Positions 58,124 to 61,058 of a DNA stretch of 61,058 nt are shown one piece after another. The position numbers and the translations under genes are program-made. The first letter of the stretch is position 1. Each line of letters begins with the position of its first letter. The notes beneath the pieces were generated by a model. The model had not been told where the DNA came from, did not search any database, and was given only the letters and a program-made list of their open reading frames with translations. The DNA comes from Coemansia sp. RSA 922 (lineage: Eukaryota; Kickxellomycota; Kickxellomycetes; Kickxellales; Kickxellaceae), in the NCBI GenBank assembly GCA_027577415.1, contig JANBQS010000020.1, forward strand, positions 1-61,058. Direction: 5' to 3'.

Positions 58124-59257
58124 CTAAAAGAACATAAACTTGCGACAGTTTGTGGCACCACAATGGCATGGATCTGTCTTGACACTCTCGCCTTCGACTG
58201 CCCCCGGTGAATAGTCAATAGTAAGCTCCTCGCCGATCCTAATATAGCGCGTAGCAAAAATCGCTAGACGATGCAGGCGCGGATCGCGGTGTTCGATATA
58301 GATCGAGTGAGTGTTCATGTTTGGATTACACGAGTGGTTGAAGAAGCGCGATATGTTGCCGTGAGTCTTTGCATCAATCGAAAAGTCACTACAGTCACTG
58401 GCAAAAAACTCGTTGTCCAAATCATACAGATAGGTTAGGCCCTGGGGTTTGTCCTTGAATCCGCGCCTCTCTGCCTCGTCAGTGGTAATGACCTCGCCCA
58501 CGTACTCGGCTACAAACGTACCCTTTTTCAGGGGGCTCTTAGTTACTACTCCCCAGCCCTTATGAAGATAGCGCCGAAGCTCTAACTCTACCTTGCTGCC
58601 ATTTTGCACTACACGGTTGATGCACTCGTCGCCACACTTGCACAGGGGGCCGCACTCCACTATTCGCCCCTTACCCACAGATATGAGCCGTCCGTCTTTG
58701 TTGTAGTTTGTCTCACTCGCGCACTCACAGCCTTCGTGACAGCCGTTGGTGCACTCACACCAGAACATGGGCGTACAAGGTCGTGGTACTTCGTCAGAGT
58801 ATATGTTGTGGTTAATGTACGTGAAATCCTCTGGACAATCGACATCGTCCACTGTGTTGAGCACTGAGATGGACTGACCCTTTGCATACTGAAATAGGCG
58901 GTTAAACTTGCTGACGTTTGCTCTGTTATTTTCTAGCGCCAGCAGGTACTCGGCCAGAGTCTTGGGGTACTCTATTTCCATTTCGTCCTTTGTACGCCAG
59001 GAATTGTGCTCAATGCCAAGCCCCTTCCATTGTATCTCAAAATGCTGCACCCCTTCAATCTTCGCGTCGCCAACAATGGCCTCCAATTCGAAAGAGCGCC
59101 TGCTACTGGTAGCTTTCTCTTTCTCCTCTTCGATCTCCCCTTCTGAGCTTTCAACGACTGGCTGATGTGCGGATTGCAGATCCGAGCTAACATGGCTAGT
59201 CACGTTTGCCTTTGCGCTGCGTCTTGTCCCTCGTTGCTTGGTACCGCCTCTTGCCAT
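58124..59257 (-). CDS. clr4: Histone H3 lysine-9 methyltransferase, Clr4/SUV39 type
   Basis: 377 residues from the ATG at 59257, TATATAA about 35 bases upstream. Order: basic N-terminus; chromodomain at about 53-105 (FELEAIVGDAKIEG, FEIQWKGLGIEHNSWRTKDE); pre-SET with its Cys cluster (CECTNGCHEGCECAS, CGPLCKCGDECINR; about 165-215); SET domain (about 220-350) with GWGVVTKSPLKKGTFVAEYV, FNHSCNPN (cofactor pocket NHSC) and ELTIDYSPG; and post-SET CHCGATNCRKF at the C-terminus. All the catalytic landmarks are present, so it should methylate H3K9 and read it, building heterochromatin. The length is close to that of fission-yeast Clr4. Confidence 0.95.
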   Translation of the reverse strand: MARGGTKQRGTRRSAKANVTSHVSSDLQSAHQPVVESSEGEIEEEKEKATSSRRSFELEAIVGDAKIEGVQHFEIQWKGLGIEHNSWRTKDEMEIEYPKTLAEYLLALENNRANVSKFNRLFQYAKGQSISVLNTVDDVDCPEDFTYINHNIYSDEVPRPCTPMFWCECTNGCHEGCECASETNYNKDGRLISVGKGRIVECGPLCKCGDECINRVVQNGSKVELELRRYLHKGWGVVTKSPLKKGTFVAEYVGEVITTDEAERRGFKDKPQGLTYLYDLDNEFFASDCSDFSIDAKTHGNISRFFNHSCNPNMNTHSIYIEHRDPRLHRLAIFATRYIRIGEELTIDYSPGAVEGESVKTDPCHCGATNCRKFMFF

Positions 59258-59578
59258 AGTAGGAAACTAAAAACACAATATAGATAGCAAAATTATATAG
59301 CTGCGAGATCAAGTAGAAAGAAAAAAAGAACAGCGAAAGGAAAAATGGAAAGCTAGTTCAATCATCGCATTTGGGTCGATTGGTGACTTTTGAGATCATC
59401 AGATGACACCAGGAAATTGGTTCATTTCCGAGAAGCTGTAGTAGCCCAATAGAAACTATAGTTGGCTGGCATTGGCGCTATAAGCGGAGTTTGCAAATGG
59501 CGTCAAGCATCCAGAGTAATGCTCACTTTAGAAGCACAATTTCACCAATGCCAGTTTTTAGCGACTGAGCGTGTTCAT
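59258..59578. other. Intergenic region
   Basis: Promoter of the methyltransferase gene. No coding frame of interest. Confidence 0.45.
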
Positions 59579-59594
59579 GGGGGGGGGGGGGGGG
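59579..59594. repeat. G16 homopolymer
   Basis: Sixteen consecutive G on the plus strand (C on the strand of both neighbouring genes), between the zinc-finger gene's 3' flank and the methyltransferase promoter. Length may be unreliable. Confidence 0.7.
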
Positions 59595-59661
59595 AAATAG
59601 AGCTGGCAAGGCCAGAAAGAGCATAAAACGTTGTTGGAATACAAATAGTCAATAAACTAGG

Positions 59662-60027
59662 CTAGCCCTTCTTGTTTTTCTTGTTATTGTTGTTGTTCTT
59701 GGGGTTGGCAGGCGCATCACCGGCTTTGGTCTCCTTTGGAGCTGTTGCTGCTACGGCTGCGGCTGGATTAGACTCGGCTGGCTTAGGCTTGGCTGACTTG
59801 GTGTCAGCTGACTTGGCCGCGACAAAGGATGACGGAAACTTTGGGTAAGTCGGCTGCTCAAATGGCTTGAAGGGGCGCTCAGTGCACACGCCAGTGCACT
59901 TGGGCCAGTGCTCCTCATACTGGTCAAACGAGCCAAAGCTTTTTGTGCAGAACGAGCACAAGTACCCCTTGTCGACGTGATTGTAGTGGAACAGGCCCTT
60001 GCCGTTGAACGGAACAAATTTGGACAT
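59662..60027 (-). CDS. Single C2HC zinc-finger protein with a Lys/Asn-rich tail (121 aa)
   Basis: 121 residues from the ATG at 60027 (MSKFVPFNGKG). One zinc finger at about residues 21-42: LCSFC, twelve residues, HWPKC, i.e. C-x2-C-x12-H-x3-C. A conserved-looking stretch (ERPFKPFEQPTYPKFPSSFV) follows, then a disordered Ala/Lys/Pro region and an Asn/Lys-rich end (NNNNNKKNKKG). The H-x-PKC ending matches the 43-residue protein at 25901. An upstream in-frame extension is rejected because it is T-rich leader, with the good start context only here. The basic tail suggests nucleic-acid contact. Function unknown. Confidence 0.7.
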   Translation of the reverse strand: MSKFVPFNGKGLFHYNHVDKGYLCSFCTKSFGSFDQYEEHWPKCTGVCTERPFKPFEQPTYPKFPSSFVAAKSADTKSAKPKPAESNPAAAVAATAPKETKAGDAPANPKNNNNNKKNKKG

Positions 60028-60460
60028 GGTGATAAAAGCGATATAATACAAAGGTGTAGCGCCGTGAGATAGCGTAAAAGATACAAACAAGAGAAAGAAA
60101 GGGATCGAGTCGATGAAAGGGATTCGTTTGCTGAAAAAGAAACGCTTCAAGTAAGCTCGGCATGGTTTACTGCCCTCAGTGTTATTTTTTCTTAGTAGCA
60201 CCCCCCGTTGCAGTAGCACAATTAGGGAGGGATGATGCTGATAGCTATAACTCGACCATCAACATCAGACTTTAATTAGTAAATCAAGTAGGATTGGTAC
60301 ATGTTTAGTAAGAAAGTAGATCCAGAATGTGTGTACATGGGGCGGGTATGTGGATTTGCGTCGCACGTATGCTGATTTGCAAACCCCCCAACTTTGCGAG
60401 TGTGATCTTGACCGCATATCGGGCGGGAGTGTGAAGGATGAGCGAGAGAGCGAGCTAACC

Positions 60461-60610
60461 CTATCGGGAAGAGTGAAACAGAGTAAGGTGTGATTCAAAG
60501 GCCCACGAATTCTCATAGCTCACATTACAAAGCAAGCAAAACCAGCGGCCTGCCTGCTGGTTGTGCAGGCGATGCTGCCTGTAGCTGCAGCGCGAGAGCC
60601 GTGTCGTCAT
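60461..60610 (-). CDS. Single C2H2 zinc-finger microprotein (49 aa)
   Basis: From the ATG at 60610 a 50-codon frame has a basic start (MTTRLSRCSYRQHRLHNQQ) and one zinc finger FCLLC, twelve residues, HLTLFH, i.e. C-x2-C-x12-H-x4-H, ending HSSR. It lies immediately downstream of an (AG)15 tract on the opposite strand and next to the C2HC gene at 59662, same direction. The upstream frame stays open but is simple-sequence Ser/Leu; a CAATTAG just before the ATG could be a 3' splice site, so a longer first exon is possible. Confidence 0.45.
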   Translation of the reverse strand: MTTRLSRCSYRQHRLHNQQAGRWFCLLCNVSYENSWAFESHLTLFHSSR

Positions 60611-60620
60611 TGCTAATTGT

Positions 60621-60624
<4 letters not shown>

Positions 60625-60654
<30 letters not shown>
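60625..60654. repeat. (AG)15 microsatellite
   Basis: Fifteen AG units on the plus strand, in the leader of the 49-residue zinc-finger gene. Confidence 0.85.
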
Positions 60655-60657
<3 letters not shown>

Positions 60658-61058
60658 TGTGACGAGCGTGACGTGAGAGAGAATAAAGGTCCGACGAGAC
60701 AAGGCACTCCCCCTTTTTGAAAATAAACAGCACTAGCAAGCGGTGTAGCCAAAAGAAAGAAAAAGAAAAACAAAGATAAAGATAAAGCAAGAAAGGATAT
60801 GAAGGAATAAAGAAAAGAGTGTGATGAATCAGTTAGCGCTCGCTTTTCGCAGAAACGCAGGGAAAAAGTGGGGGCGTGCTTATAAGCAAAGGCGATATCT
60901 GAGACCACAGCGTCGCGAGTGAGTAGTGGTGAACAATTGTAGTACTCTGAAGCCACAAGCAATTAGGAGCGGCGGCGAGTGAAAAAATATTGATGATGGA
61001 GATCTTTGAGCGACCAAATCGGATGCCTAATAAAAATGAGTGAGGAAGAAAGCAAAAA
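60655..61058. other. Intergenic right edge
   Basis: Purine-rich DNA with a palindromic CTTATAAG at about 60879 that may serve as TATA. An ATG at 61036 opens MSEEESK and is cut by the window edge, so a plus-strand gene may begin there. Confidence 0.35.

Noticed and set aside
1..61058. CRISPR arrays, operons, replication origins, intact transposons
   Set aside because: No regularly spaced repeats, no polycistronic layout, no reverse transcriptase, transposase or terminal repeats were recognised; content is eukaryotic nuclear.

Overview
The window reads as nuclear DNA of an early-diverging fungus, most likely a Kickxellomycotina-type (Coemansia-like) zoopagomycete. That placement is inferred from gene content: fungal-type FunK1 kinases, an expanded F-box-like/leucine-rich family, a fungal MCM9, an intersectin-like EH/SH3 protein, very few short introns, and long uninterrupted housekeeping genes. 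No tRNA, rRNA, CRISPR array or intact transposon was recognised.

Core block 1 (1-19.6 kb): a partial acidic low-complexity protein (-), a 51-residue zinc-finger microprotein (+), a DHA2-type MFS exporter (+), a mitochondrial-type arginine-specific carbamoyl-phosphate synthase large chain (-), a divergent pair of small CxxC-type paralogs, a UvrD/Srs2-like helicase (-), an EH-EH-coiled-coil-SH3-SH3 endocytic scaffold (-, with a missed 16-nt first exon) and SEC31 (+). The last two share a 237-bp divergent promoter.

Accessory block 1 (19.6-26.1 kb): three tandem minus-strand members of an unrecognised small-protein family. They have very diverged coding regions but recognisably repeated upstream DNA. 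An intact F-box-like gene, a broken copy of the same family and a 43-residue zinc-finger microprotein follow.

Core block 2 (26.6-35.3 kb): a tubby/LURP-like protein, MCM9, a Sec72-like TPR protein, a Pro/Ser/Gln-rich protein, a FunK1 kinase with a probable 63-nt intron, and BolA1.

Accessory block 2 (35.6-53.4 kb): a graveyard mixed with live genes. It holds pseudogene fragments of seryl-tRNA synthetase, bleomycin hydrolase, an AAA-ATPase-like gene, FunK1 and F-box-like genes. Between them lie an intact FunK1 kinase, an intact F-box-like gene, a TRAIP-like RING protein, a third CxxC-type protein, and a TATA-driven 29-codon gene for a signal peptide plus a nine-residue peptide.

Core block 3 (53.5-61 kb): an ABCC-type transporter, a Clr4/SUV39 H3K9 methyltransferase with chromodomain, and two single-zinc-finger small proteins.

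The strongest leads for something undescribed are the tandem family with conserved promoters and diverged proteins (19.7-23.4 kb), the secreted nonapeptide gene (39.5 kb), and the set of four single-zinc-finger microproteins (1.9, 25.9, 59.7 and 60.5 kb).
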